Below are positions 33,337 to 42,867 of a stretch of 64,000 nt of DNA, in pieces; position 1 is the stretch's first letter, and the number at the start of each line of letters is the position of its first letter. A program made the translations under genes and the position numbers. The notes under the pieces were generated by a model. That model saw only the letters and a list, made by a program, of their open reading frames with translations. It was not told the DNA's origin and made no database searches. This DNA comes from Pseudarthrobacter sp. GA104 (lineage in GTDB: Bacteria > Actinomycetota > Actinomycetes > Actinomycetales > Micrococcaceae): NCBI RefSeq assembly GCF_009741265.1, contig NZ_WOWL01000001.1, forward strand, positions 3,968,001-4,032,000, in the 5' to 3' direction.

Positions 33337-34190
33337 CCAGCACGTCAGGAACGGCAGACTTTGCGCGCCTTTCCATCAACAGCGCCACCACCAAGAAATG
33401 GACCCTGGCCCAGGTGGTCGAGGGCTGCGTCAACGCCGGCATCCCCGCCATCGGGCCCTGGCGGGACCGAGTGGCGGAAGCCGGCCTGGACAAGGCAGCC
33501 CGCCTGATCAAGGACGCCGGGCTCCGCGTCTCCTCGCTCTGCCGCGGGGGGTTCCTCACCGCACCCGACGCCGCAGGGCAGGCCGCAGCCCTGGCTGACA
33601 ACCGGGCAGCTATCCTGGAAGCCGTCGCGCTCGACACCAGGGAACTGTTCCTCGTGGTCGGCGGGCTGGCCCCGGGGGAGAAGGACGTGGTGGCTGCGCG
33701 CCGGCGCGTGGCGGACCGTCTCGCCGACCTGGTCCCCTTCGCCCGGGAGAACGGCGTCCGGCTGGTGCTGGAGCCGCTGCATCCGATGTACGCCGCTGAC
33801 CGGGCGCTGATCTCCACCCTGGGGCAGGCCCTTGACCTCGCGGCGCCGTTCGACGCGTCGGCAGTGGGCGTCGCCGTCGACACCTTCCACGTGTGGTGGG
33901 ACCCGGAACTGAAGCCGCAGATCGAGCGCGCCGGCCGGGAGGGGCGACTTGCGTCCTACCAGGTGTGCGACTTCAACATGCCCATCGCCGCGGATCCGCT
34001 GCTGTCACGCGGCTACATGGGCGACGGCGTGGTGGACTTTGCCACCATCGGCGCCTGGGTGCGCGATGCCGGGTACACCGGTGACATCGAAGTGGAAATC
34101 TTCAATCAGGACATCTGGGGCACGGACGGCAATACCGTCCTGGCCACAGTAAAGGAGCGCTACGCGGAGCTCGTCCTCCCGTACGCCTGA
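33333..34190 (+). CDS. Sugar phosphate isomerase/epimerase family TIM barrel
   Basis: A 285-residue xylose-isomerase-like barrel (AP endonuclease 2 family). Metal ligands are expected at Glu in LVLEPLHP, Asp and His in VAVDTFHVWWD, and Glu in DIEVEIFNQDIWG. It overlaps the DUF993 gene by 4 nt (ATGA), making the operon fully coupled. Members of this family act as isomerases, epimerases or lyases on keto-sugars and inosose-like compounds. The order oxidoreductase-aldolase-like-isomerase suggests a short catabolic route. Confidence 0.88.
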   Translation: MTSTSGTADFARLSINSATTKKWTLAQVVEGCVNAGIPAIGPWRDRVAEAGLDKAARLIKDAGLRVSSLCRGGFLTAPDAAGQAAALADNRAAILEAVALDTRELFLVVGGLAPGEKDVVAARRRVADRLADLVPFARENGVRLVLEPLHPMYAADRALISTLGQALDLAAPFDASAVGVAVDTFHVWWDPELKPQIERAGREGRLASYQVCDFNMPIAADPLLSRGYMGDGVVDFATIGAWVRDAGYTGDIEVEIFNQDIWGTDGNTVLATVKERYAELVLPYA

Positions 34191-34208
34191 CCTGACCCAA
34201 GACCGCGG

Positions 34209-34243
34209 GCTCCTGCCACGTTCCCAACATGACTGGCAGGAGC
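34209..34243 (+). terminator. Terminator of the oxidoreductase operon
   Basis: A perfect 10-bp stem GCTCCTGCCA/TGGCAGGAGC with a 15-nt loop lies 18 nt after the isomerase stop. Confidence 0.75.
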
Positions 34244-34263
34244 TGCGCCCCACATGGAAAGGA

Positions 34264-34302
34264 CCCGGACCGCGCAGTGAATTCATCACAGTGCGGTCCG
34301 GG
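34264..34302. terminator. Second hairpin, xylB side
   Basis: The stem CCCGGACCGC/GCGGTCCGGG, with flanking AAAGG/CCTTT partial pairing, lies 48 nt after the xylB stop on the minus strand. Confidence 0.7.
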
Positions 34303-34350
34303 CCTTTCGCGTGGAAACGCCAGGCGGGCCCGGCGTCAGGTATCCCGGTG

Positions 34351-35769
34351 TCAGGTATATAGGGAGGCGCAGCGGCGGTACCGTGCCAGCACCCCGCCGC
34401 CGTCCTGCCCGGCAGGGAGGTCGACGGCGTCCAGCGCCCACTGCGGAAATTCCCCGGTGAGTGCCGCTGCGGCCTGGCGGGCGGCGCCGTCGGCCACATA
34501 CTCACCCGGGCGCGGCACGGTGATGCTGATTCCCAGCAGTTGCGCTGCCGCCTCCTGTACTGCCGCGGACTGCGCTCCGCCGCCCACCAGGATGATGCGC
34601 CGCGCCTGCACGCCTTGTTGCTGCAGGGCGGCCAGGCCGTCCGCGAGCGAACAGACCACGCCTTCGACGGCGGCCCGCGCCAGGTTGGCCGGCGTGTAGT
34701 TCCCGCGGGTGATGCCGTGCAGGGAGCCGGTGGCGTCGGGCAGGTTCGGCGTGCGCTCGCCGTCGAAATAGGGAACGAGGGTGAGGCCCCCGGCCCCTGG
34801 TCCGGCGGACAGCGCCAGCTCATTGAACTCCGCAATGCTGATGTCCAGCAGGGCTGCAGTGGCGTCAAAAACGCGGGTGGCGTTCAGGGTGCACACCAGC
34901 GGCAGGTAGTTCCCGGAAGCATCGGCGAACCCGGCCACCAGCCCGGACGGGTCGGCGGCCGGTGTATCGGACACGGCGAAGACCGTCCCCGAGGTGCCCA
35001 GCGACATCACCACGTCACCCACGCCGGCGCCCACTCCCAGTGCCGCCGCCGCGTTGTCCCCGGCGCCGGCGGCCAGGAGGGCGCCCTCCGGTGTCTTGCC
35101 CACGACCCCCAGCGGGCCCACGACGCCGGGCAGCAGCGGAACGTGCCCCAGCGAGGACTCCAGGAGCCCCGGCAGGTACTCGCCGGTCGCCGTCGAGTAG
35201 TAGCCCGTACCGGAGGCGTCGGAACGGTCAGTGGCGAGGGCCTCGAGGTTTCCCGGACCGCTGCCTGGCCCGTGGTCCGCCAGCCGCCAGGTCAGCCAGT
35301 CATGCGGCAGGCAGACTGCCGCAACTTTGGCGGCGTTCTCCGGCTCGTTGGCGGCCAGCCAGTGAAGTTTGGTCAGCGTCAGCGAGGCGACCGGGACGGT
35401 GCCGGTTGCGCCGGCCCAGTAGCGGGCGCCGGCGGCAGTGTCGCCGTCGCCCGCATTGCTGATCAGTTCCAGTGCCGCGCCGGCACTGCGGGTGTCATTC
35501 CACAGCAGCGCCGGCCGGACCACCTGGCCCTCGCTGTCCAGGCACACCATGCCGTGCTGCTGCCCGCCCACCGAGACAGCTGCCACATCGTCCAGGCCGC
35601 CGGCCTGGTGTAGTGCGTCCAGCAGGGCGGCCCACCAGTGATCCGGGTGGATCTCGGTCCCGTCCGGGTGGCCCGCCCTGCCCTGCCGGACCAATGCTCC
35701 CGTGTCCGCATCGCGGATCACCACTTTGCAGGACTGGGTGGAGCTGTCGATCCCTGCTACGAGTGCCAT
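34351..35769 (-). CDS. xylB: Xylulokinase
   Basis: Phosphorylates D-xylulose to xylulose 5-phosphate. It has 472 residues of the FGGY kinase fold: VAGIDSSTQSCK at the N-terminus, GGQQHGMVCLD, LPHDWLTWRL, the GAGDNAAAALG segment, LGTSGTVFAV (phosphate loop) and RIILVGGGAQSAAVQ near the C-terminus. It starts 3 nt after the xylA stop, forming xylA-xylB on the minus strand. The divergent ROK repressor and operator indicate xylose induction. Confidence 0.95.
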   Translation of the reverse strand: MALVAGIDSSTQSCKVVIRDADTGALVRQGRAGHPDGTEIHPDHWWAALLDALHQAGGLDDVAAVSVGGQQHGMVCLDSEGQVVRPALLWNDTRSAGAALELISNAGDGDTAAGARYWAGATGTVPVASLTLTKLHWLAANEPENAAKVAAVCLPHDWLTWRLADHGPGSGPGNLEALATDRSDASGTGYYSTATGEYLPGLLESSLGHVPLLPGVVGPLGVVGKTPEGALLAAGAGDNAAAALGVGAGVGDVVMSLGTSGTVFAVSDTPAADPSGLVAGFADASGNYLPLVCTLNATRVFDATAALLDISIAEFNELALSAGPGAGGLTLVPYFDGERTPNLPDATGSLHGITRGNYTPANLARAAVEGVVCSLADGLAALQQQGVQARRIILVGGGAQSAAVQEAAAQLLGISITVPRPGEYVADGAARQAAAALTGEFPQWALDAVDLPAGQDGGGVLARYRRCASLYT

Positions 35770-35772
35770 GAT

Positions 35773-36960
35773 TTACCGGGCGCCCAGGAGGTGTTCGATG
35801 GCGAGCTGGTTGAGGCGGACGAAGGCGAAGGAGCGTTCGCCGGCCTTGTCGGCGTCGAAGTCCTCGAAGACGGTGGTGTCCGCGAGCAGGTCCGCGACGG
35901 TTTCGCCGGCCGCGAGGGTGCTCTCGCCGAGTTCGAAGACCCCGGAGGTCTTGAGGGCTTCCTGGACTTGGGGGTCTGCGCGGAACGCAAGGGCGCGCTC
36001 CTTGAGGAGCAGGTACATGGCCATGTTGGACTTGGCCGATTCCCATACGCCGTCGTAGCCGTCGGTGCGGGAGGGCTTGTAGTCGAAGTGGCGCGGGCCT
36101 TCGTAGCGGGGCCCGCCGCCCGGGAAGCCGTTTTCGAGCAGGTCTACGGTGAAGAACGCGCTGGTGAGGTCGCCGTGGCCGAAGACGAGGTCCTGGTCGT
36201 ACTTGATGCCGCGCTGGCCGTTGAGGTCGATGTGGAAGAGCTTGCCGGCCCACAGGGCCTGCGCGATGCCGTGGGTGAAGTTGAGCCCTGCCATCTGCTC
36301 GTGCCCGGTTTCCGGGTTGAGGCCCACGATGTCGCCGTGCTCGAGTTGGGCGATGAACGCCAGGCCGTGGCCGACGGTGGGCAGGAAGATGTCGCCGCGG
36401 GGTTCGTTGGGCTTGGGCTCCAGTGCGATGCGCAGGTTGTAGCCCTTGTCCTTGATGTAGGCGGCGGCGGTGTCCACGCCTTCCTTCATCCGGTCCAGGG
36501 CCGCGGAGAGGTCCTTCGAGCCGTCGTATTCGCTGCCTTCGCGCCCGCCCCACATTACGAACGTTTCGGCGCCGAACTCCGCGGCGGAGTCGATGTTGCG
36601 CAGCACCTTGGACAGGGCGAAGCGGCGGATGGAGCGGTCGTTGGAGGTGAAGCCGCCGTCCTTGAACACCGGGTGGCTGAACAGGTTGGTGGTCACCATC
36701 GGGACCTTCAGGCCGGTCTCGGCCAGGGCTGCCTTGAAGTTCTTGAGGATCAGGTCACGTTCCGAGGCGCTGGCGTCGAAGGGGACCAGGTCGTTGTCGT
36801 GGAAGGTGATGCCGTAGGCGCCCAGTTCGGCCAGCCGGTGGACCGCCTCCACGGGATCCAGGGCGGCGCGGGTGGCCACACCGAACGGATCGGCGCCCGT
36901 CCAGCCCACGGTCCAGAGGCCGAAGGTGAACTTGTCAGCGGGGGTGGGGGAGAGAGTCAT
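35773..36960 (-). CDS. xylA: Xylose isomerase
   Basis: Converts D-xylose to D-xylulose (and glucose to fructose slowly). It has 395 residues, the class I length typical of actinobacteria. The proton-shuttle region is YGITFHDNDLVPFD; metal ligands lie in ALEPKPNEPRGD, GLNPETGHEQMAG and FHIDLNGQRG. The ATG at 36960 is chosen because AAGGA lies 7 nt upstream; a GTG five codons earlier overlaps it. First gene of xylAB, divergent from the ROK regulator. Confidence 0.97.
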   Translation of the reverse strand: MTLSPTPADKFTFGLWTVGWTGADPFGVATRAALDPVEAVHRLAELGAYGITFHDNDLVPFDASASERDLILKNFKAALAETGLKVPMVTTNLFSHPVFKDGGFTSNDRSIRRFALSKVLRNIDSAAEFGAETFVMWGGREGSEYDGSKDLSAALDRMKEGVDTAAAYIKDKGYNLRIALEPKPNEPRGDIFLPTVGHGLAFIAQLEHGDIVGLNPETGHEQMAGLNFTHGIAQALWAGKLFHIDLNGQRGIKYDQDLVFGHGDLTSAFFTVDLLENGFPGGGPRYEGPRHFDYKPSRTDGYDGVWESAKSNMAMYLLLKERALAFRADPQVQEALKTSGVFELGESTLAAGETVADLLADTTVFEDFDADKAGERSFAFVRLNQLAIEHLLGAR

Positions 36961-37000
36961 GATGCGTCCTTGCACTCGTTGTCGCCGGTTGCGGCACTAT

Positions 37001-37019
37001 TAGTTTAGTGCTTGAACTA
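37001..37019. promoter_or_regulatory. Candidate XylR operator
   Basis: TAGTTTA-GTGCT-TGAACTA is a 7-bp inverted repeat with one mismatch, in the divergent xylA/ROK region, 40 nt upstream of xylA. Its TAGTTTA half resembles half-sites of XylR-type ROK repressors. Confidence 0.75.
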
Positions 37020-37097
37020 TATAAGCGAGTCTACGCTAGGGTCAATAGCGAAGGGCCTGTGAGGGACGGCCCCGCTTCCAGCCCGAGGAGAACGGCC

Positions 37098-38327
37098 ATG
37101 GCCAGTACCGCACCTGCCACTGCACTGTCCGACGCCGCCAGCCCGGGGAACATGGCGGACGTTCGGCGCAACAACCTCGCCCTGGTCCTTGCCAGGGTGG
37201 CGCAGGCACCGGCCGGCACCCATCCGACCCGCGCACAGGTGGCCGCGGCCACAGGGCTGACCAAAGCCTCTGTTTCGAGCATCGTCCTGGACCTTTTGGG
37301 CGCCGGCCTCCTGCGCGAGGTCGGCCTGAGCCGGCAGGGGGAGCGGGGCCGGCCGGGGGTCGGGCTGGAACTGAATCCGGCGCGGGGTGTCATGGGTATG
37401 GAAATCAACGTCGATTACATTGCGGCCGGAGTGACTGACCTTTCCGGAACCCTGGTGGTGCAGGAAATCCGGGAACGGGACAACCGCGACAGCGACAGCG
37501 CCCCCGTGCTGTCCGCACTCGCCGCGCTCGCCGCCGACGTGCGGAAGGCGGCCGCGTCTTCGGGTGTTGAGGTCCTGGGCGGAGGGCTCGCCGTACCCGG
37601 CCTCGTTGACGCCGGCAGTTCAACCGTGACCGCCGCCCCGAACCTGGGCTGGCTGGGGACGAAGCTGGACATGGGGCGGCTGCTTCCCGACGTGCCGTTG
37701 GGGGTCTCCCTCTTCAACGAGGCCAATGCTGCCGCGCTCGCGGAACTGGCCCACGGCTCCCACGGAAGGCGGGACTTCCTGTTCGTCTCCGGCGAGGTGG
37801 GCGTCGGCGGCGGCCTGGTGATCAATTCGGAGCTTTTCACCGGCCCTGAAGGCAACGCCGGGGAGGTCGGCCACATCGTTGTGCAGCCGGAGGGGGGCCG
37901 CTGCTCCTGCGGCGGGACGGGGTGCCTGGAGACGATAGCCGGGCAGGATGCAATTTTTTCTGCTGCCGGTATCGCCGCGAAGGGGTGGCCAAGGTCTGAG
38001 AGCATGGCCCGTCTGCTGGGCGCCCTCGGCGCTGAGGACCCCGCTGCCCTGCTCGCCGTCCAACGGGCCGGGACTGCGCTGGGCGTGGCGGTGGCGTCGA
38101 CGTCCCGCGTGGTGGACATCAGGGCTGTGGTGCTTGGCGGACACTTTGCCGTCCTGGACCAGTGGCTCCGCGGGCCGCTTTTGGACAGCCTTGCCAAGTA
38201 CGCGCCGGGTGCGCTGTCCCCGGCGCACGTCACCATCTCCGCGGTAGGGGATGCGGGGGCCCTGCTGGGCGCTGCCGGCAGCGTGGTTCGCTCTCTGGTG
38301 GAAGCGCCGCACCGGCTGCAATCCTGA
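37098..38327 (+). CDS. xylR: ROK-family repressor, probable XylR
   Basis: A 409-residue regulator. The N-terminal winged helix-turn-helix is at about residues 20-75 (NNLALVLARV, then RAQVAAATGLTKASVSSIVLDLL). The ROK domain follows, with GGGLAVPGLVD, the GEVGVGGGLVIN segment, and the zinc motif GHIVVQPEGGRCSCGGTGCLET. GAGGAGA lies 6 nt before ATG 37098, which decides the start. It is divergent from xylAB with a palindrome between them. Xylose as ligand is inferred from context. Confidence 0.92.
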   Translation: MASTAPATALSDAASPGNMADVRRNNLALVLARVAQAPAGTHPTRAQVAAATGLTKASVSSIVLDLLGAGLLREVGLSRQGERGRPGVGLELNPARGVMGMEINVDYIAAGVTDLSGTLVVQEIRERDNRDSDSAPVLSALAALAADVRKAAASSGVEVLGGGLAVPGLVDAGSSTVTAAPNLGWLGTKLDMGRLLPDVPLGVSLFNEANAAALAELAHGSHGRRDFLFVSGEVGVGGGLVINSELFTGPEGNAGEVGHIVVQPEGGRCSCGGTGCLETIAGQDAIFSAAGIAAKGWPRSESMARLLGALGAEDPAALLAVQRAGTALGVAVASTSRVVDIRAVVLGGHFAVLDQWLRGPLLDSLAKYAPGALSPAHVTISAVGDAGALLGAAGSVVRSLVEAPHRLQS

Positions 38328-38350
38328 AACCCTGCCGGCACGTGTGGCCC

Positions 38351-38382
38351 CAAACGCCCCGGTCCGTGAACCGGGGCGTTTG
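38351..38382 (-). terminator. Terminator of tRNA-Arg, shared with xylR
   Basis: A perfect 12-bp stem CAAACGCCCCGG/CCGGGGCGTTTG lies between the convergent xylR and tRNA gene. Confidence 0.85.
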
Positions 38383-38390
38383 CCCATGGG

Positions 38391-38463
38391 TGCCCCAGGA
38401 GGGAATCGAACCCCCGACCGGCGGATTAGAAGGCCGCTGCTCTATCCCCTGAGCTACTGAGGC
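38391..38463 (-). tRNA. tRNA-Arg (anticodon TCT)
   Basis: The acceptor GCCTCAG/CTGGGGC pairs (one G-T). D arm GCTC/GAGC, anticodon loop CTTCTAA, and T arm GGGGGTTCGATTCCC are normal. CCA is not encoded. Confidence 0.95.
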
Positions 38464-38677
38464 AATGGATTCCGGAGCTGAAGTCCGGCGCCTCAAAAAG
38501 TTTACATTGCCCGAAGTCCCGGCGTCGTCAGTGACCTGCGGCGGCTCACTAATCCTCCACAGGCAGCCGCAGCCGCAGGTTATGCACATAGGCGAACCCC
38601 TGCCTCCCCGGTGGCCAGCGCCGGCGCCATGCTGGTCTTGCCTGCTAGGGCACCACCATTGACGACAGGACGTGAAG

Positions 38678-39238
38678 ATGAGCGACACAATAACCATTCG
38701 GGGCTTCGTTGCCACCGAGATCAAGAGCGCCACAACTCCAGGGGGAGTTGCCACAGCCTCCTTCCGTATCGGTTCCACCTCGCGCCGGTTCGACAAGGAA
38801 TCCGGCACCTGGACGGATGGCCACACGAACTGGTTCCTGGTCCAGGGCTATCGCCACCTCTCGGGAAGCATGGGCTGCAGCATCAGGAAAGGCCAGCCGG
38901 TCATCGTGGTTGGCAAGCTGAAGATCCGCAGTTGGGAAAGGGACGGCAGGGTCTTCTACTCACACACCATTGACGCCGACGCCGTGGGTCACGACCTGAC
39001 GTGGGGTACGGCCAACTTCATCCGGTCCTCCACAAAACCGCTCCTCTCGCTCGTGGAGCCGGCGCCGCCCCTCGACGCCGAGCACCGGGCCGGCGCTGAG
39101 GGAACGTTCGACGAACCGGAGGACGGCGACGACGATCCCGACGGCGGCGATCCTGCCGCAGCGTACATCGAGGACAGCAACGGCAGCCTCGTGTCACTGG
39201 ACCTGGAGACGGGGGAACTCGCCGAATCCGGAGTCTAG
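38678..39238 (+). CDS. Single-stranded DNA-binding protein paralogue (SSBb-like)
   Basis: A 186-residue protein with one OB fold in residues 1-110 (ITIRGFVATEIKSA, NWFLVQGYRHLSGSMGCSIRKGQPVIVVGKLKIRSWERDG). The tail is acidic (DEPEDGDDDPDGGDP) but ends GELAESGV, lacking the DDDIPF tip by which the main SSB recruits repair proteins. This matches the second SSB of actinobacteria (Rv2478c in M. tuberculosis), also next to the ABC-F gene. ATG 38678 follows AGGA by 7 nt. The main ssb is not in this window. Confidence 0.9.
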   Translation: MSDTITIRGFVATEIKSATTPGGVATASFRIGSTSRRFDKESGTWTDGHTNWFLVQGYRHLSGSMGCSIRKGQPVIVVGKLKIRSWERDGRVFYSHTIDADAVGHDLTWGTANFIRSSTKPLLSLVEPAPPLDAEHRAGAEGTFDEPEDGDDDPDGGDPAAAYIEDSNGSLVSLDLETGELAESGV

Positions 39239-39369
39239 GTTTTCCATATCAGCGTCCCCTATCAACGGTTCCCCCGGTTCCTTGGCGGGCAGTGCCGCGG
39301 CACCCCCCGGCCGTGCACTGTCCGCCCAGGTTGCGGAGCCGGGACCAGGCCGCATGGCAGAATGACACC

Positions 39370-39993
39370 ATGCGGCATACCCCTGACCACCGGCAGAACT
39401 CAACAGCCGGTGCCTCATCGGCCAGCCCCTCAGCTACCGTTCCCGGAGCTGCCGTTCCTGGAGCTGCCGTTCCTGGAGTTGCCCCGCCCAGCGCCGCGCG
39501 CCGGTTGCTGGCGGCCGCAACTGCCACAGTGCTGGCGGCAGGTTTATCGGGCTGCGTCAGCGGAACCTTGTCGGGTGCAACATCCACTGCTGCAGCCTCC
39601 GCCGGCCCCGCAGCAACGGAAACACGGGCTGCAGCAACACAGACAAATGCCGCCGGACCGCTGGCGGACACATCCGGGACCGCATCCGCCGCGGCAGCGG
39701 CGGCTGCCACTGAAACGGCCAAGAGGACCGTGACAGAGGCGCTGTCCAGGCTGGCGGCGGGATCGCCCAAACCCGCCACCGCACAAGTCACGGAAGCCCT
39801 CACGGGCGCGGGAATCGCCCCCGCGGCGTTGGAGGTTTCGCAGAGCCGCACCCCCACCGGCCTTGAAGCGGATGCCATCGAGGCGGCCGTGCTCCAGGGA
39901 CAGGACTGCGTGATCGGCCAGGTCCGCGACGGCGCCGTGACAGTGACAGTGTTGCCCGTCCTGGCGAGCGGGAAGTGCTTTGTAGGCTCGTAA
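39370..39993 (+). CDS. Lipoprotein with C-terminal DUF6993-like domain
   Basis: A 207-residue protein. After 40 hydrophilic residues containing a short PGAAV repeat comes a hydrophobic helix ending in the lipobox LSGC (cysteine at about 65), so it is probably anchored on the outer face of the membrane. An Ala/Thr/Ser/Gly linker follows, then a compact domain (VTEALSRLAAGS to VLPVLASGKCFVG) with paired cysteines in GQDCVIGQV and GKCFVG, resembling DUF6993. Function unknown. The ATG has CAGAAT 6 nt upstream. The long N-terminus before the signal helix is unusual. Confidence 0.7.
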   Translation: MRHTPDHRQNSTAGASSASPSATVPGAAVPGAAVPGVAPPSAARRLLAAATATVLAAGLSGCVSGTLSGATSTAAASAGPAATETRAAATQTNAAGPLADTSGTASAAAAAAATETAKRTVTEALSRLAAGSPKPATAQVTEALTGAGIAPAALEVSQSRTPTGLEADAIEAAVLQGQDCVIGQVRDGAVTVTVLPVLASGKCFVGS

Positions 39994-40032
39994 GCCTGTT
40001 GCGCGGAATGTGAGATATGCCTGCCCACCCAC

Positions 40033-40038
40033 TAGATT
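40033..40038 (+). promoter_or_regulatory. -10 hexamer of leaderless ettA
   Basis: TAGATT lies 7 nt before ATG 40046. Confidence 0.5.
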
Positions 40039-40045
40039 TGGAACC

Positions 40046-41728
<1,683 letters not shown>

Positions 41729-41748
41729 CACCAGGCGCAGAGCGCACA

Positions 41749-41795
41749 AAGACGAACAGGCCGGCACCCCCACTGGGTGCCGGCCTGTTCGTCTT
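41749..41795. terminator. Terminator between ettA and tesB
   Basis: A perfect 21-bp stem (41749-41769 with 41775-41795) and CCACT loop lies between convergent genes. Confidence 0.92.
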
Positions 41796-41823
41796 CCCGC
41801 TGAAGGCGGAGTTCCGGGTGGTG

Positions 41824-42804
41824 CTAGTCCCGCCCGGCCTTGCGGATCTGGTGCTCCATCAGCTTCGACTGGAAAGCGCCCACCACTTTGTTCTTCAGGT
41901 CGGTAGGCACGCGGATCATTCCCTCCTGCGCGACGGAGGCAACGTGCTGCCCCGCCTGGTTGAAGATCTTGCCGGTCGCGAGTCCACGGGCACCTTGGGC
42001 GCTGGGTGACTCCTGGACATACAGGAGCCATTCGTCCACGCGGGCAGGCCGGTGCCACCACATGGCATGGTCCAGGCTTGCCACGTTCATCCCTGGCGTG
42101 ATCCAGCTCAGCCCGTGGCGCCGCAGGATGGACTCAAGGAGGGTGTAGTCGCTGGCGTACGCCAGGGCTGCCCGGTGCAGGTTGGGGTTGTCCGGCATCG
42201 GCCCGAAGGTCTTCATCCACACAGCATTCCGCGCTTCCCTCTTGCCCTTAGCCGACACGTACAAGGGGGGATCGACGTGCCGGATATCGAACGGCCGCTC
42301 GTAGGCCCAGTGCCGTGCCACCGGATGGTCGAACTTGCCGAGCAGGTCGGCGGTGCTTGGCAGTGACTCCGGGTCCGGGATGCCGCCGGGCATCGTGGAC
42401 TCGTGCTCCACGCCTTCGTCCTCGCCCTGGAAGGACGCGATCATCGACAGGATGGGCACGCCCTCCTGGTACGCATGGACCCGCCGGGCGGAAAAGGACC
42501 GGCCGTCCCGCAGGCGCTGGACGCCGAAGGTGATGGGCTTGTTCGCGTCCCCCGGGCGCAGGAAGTAGCCATGCATGGAATGGACAAAACGTTCCGGGTC
42601 CACCGTCCTGATGGACGCGATGAGCGACTGTGCCAGCACCTGGCCGCCGAACACGCGGTGGTGGGGCTGCTGCTGGGACGGACCCAGGAAGATGTCCTCG
42701 TCCGTCCGGGCACCCTCCAGCTCACCAAGGTCAAGGAGGGAGATGAGCGATGAGGTGGGGTCCCCGCTGGGGAGCGCCAGGATTTCGGCGTCGGCTTCAG
42801 TCAT
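41824..42804 (-). CDS. tesB: Acyl-CoA thioesterase II
   Basis: Hydrolyses acyl-CoA to free acid and CoA. It has 326 residues arranged as a double hotdog. Features of TesB are FGGQVLAQSLIASIRTV, HSMHGYFLRPGDANKPI, the RDGRSFSARRVHA segment and SLDHAMWWHRPARVDEWLLY with the catalytic Asp. The ATG has TAGAGT exactly 6 nt upstream and no ribosome-binding site. It is divergent from the next gene across 63 bp holding both -10 elements. Confidence 0.94.
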   Translation of the reverse strand: MTEADAEILALPSGDPTSSLISLLDLGELEGARTDEDIFLGPSQQQPHHRVFGGQVLAQSLIASIRTVDPERFVHSMHGYFLRPGDANKPITFGVQRLRDGRSFSARRVHAYQEGVPILSMIASFQGEDEGVEHESTMPGGIPDPESLPSTADLLGKFDHPVARHWAYERPFDIRHVDPPLYVSAKGKREARNAVWMKTFGPMPDNPNLHRAALAYASDYTLLESILRRHGLSWITPGMNVASLDHAMWWHRPARVDEWLLYVQESPSAQGARGLATGKIFNQAGQHVASVAQEGMIRVPTDLKNKVVGAFQSKLMEHQIRKAGRD

Positions 42805-42810
42805 GGTTTG

Positions 42811-42816
42811 ACTCTA
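42811..42816 (-). promoter_or_regulatory. -10 hexamer of leaderless tesB
   Basis: TAGAGT lies 6 nt before the tesB ATG. Confidence 0.5.
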
Positions 42817-42854
42817 GACGGCCCCCCGGCACCGCTCAACAAAGGTCCAGCGGG

Positions 42855-42860
42855 TAGTGT
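42855..42860 (+). promoter_or_regulatory. -10 hexamer of the gene divergent from tesB
   Basis: TAGTGT lies 7 nt before GTG 42868. Confidence 0.5.
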
Positions 42861-42867
42861 TCTTGGT

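Noticed and set aside
38580..38588. A DnaA-box-like TTATGCACA upstream of ssb
   Set aside because: It is a single site in a window without dnaA, dnaN or clustered boxes, so it is not evidence of an origin.
42808..42867. A 20-codon upstream extension of the 42868 gene
   Set aside because: It would cover both divergent -10 elements and is Pro/Gly-rich without conservation signals. The GTG at 42868 fits the leaderless spacing.
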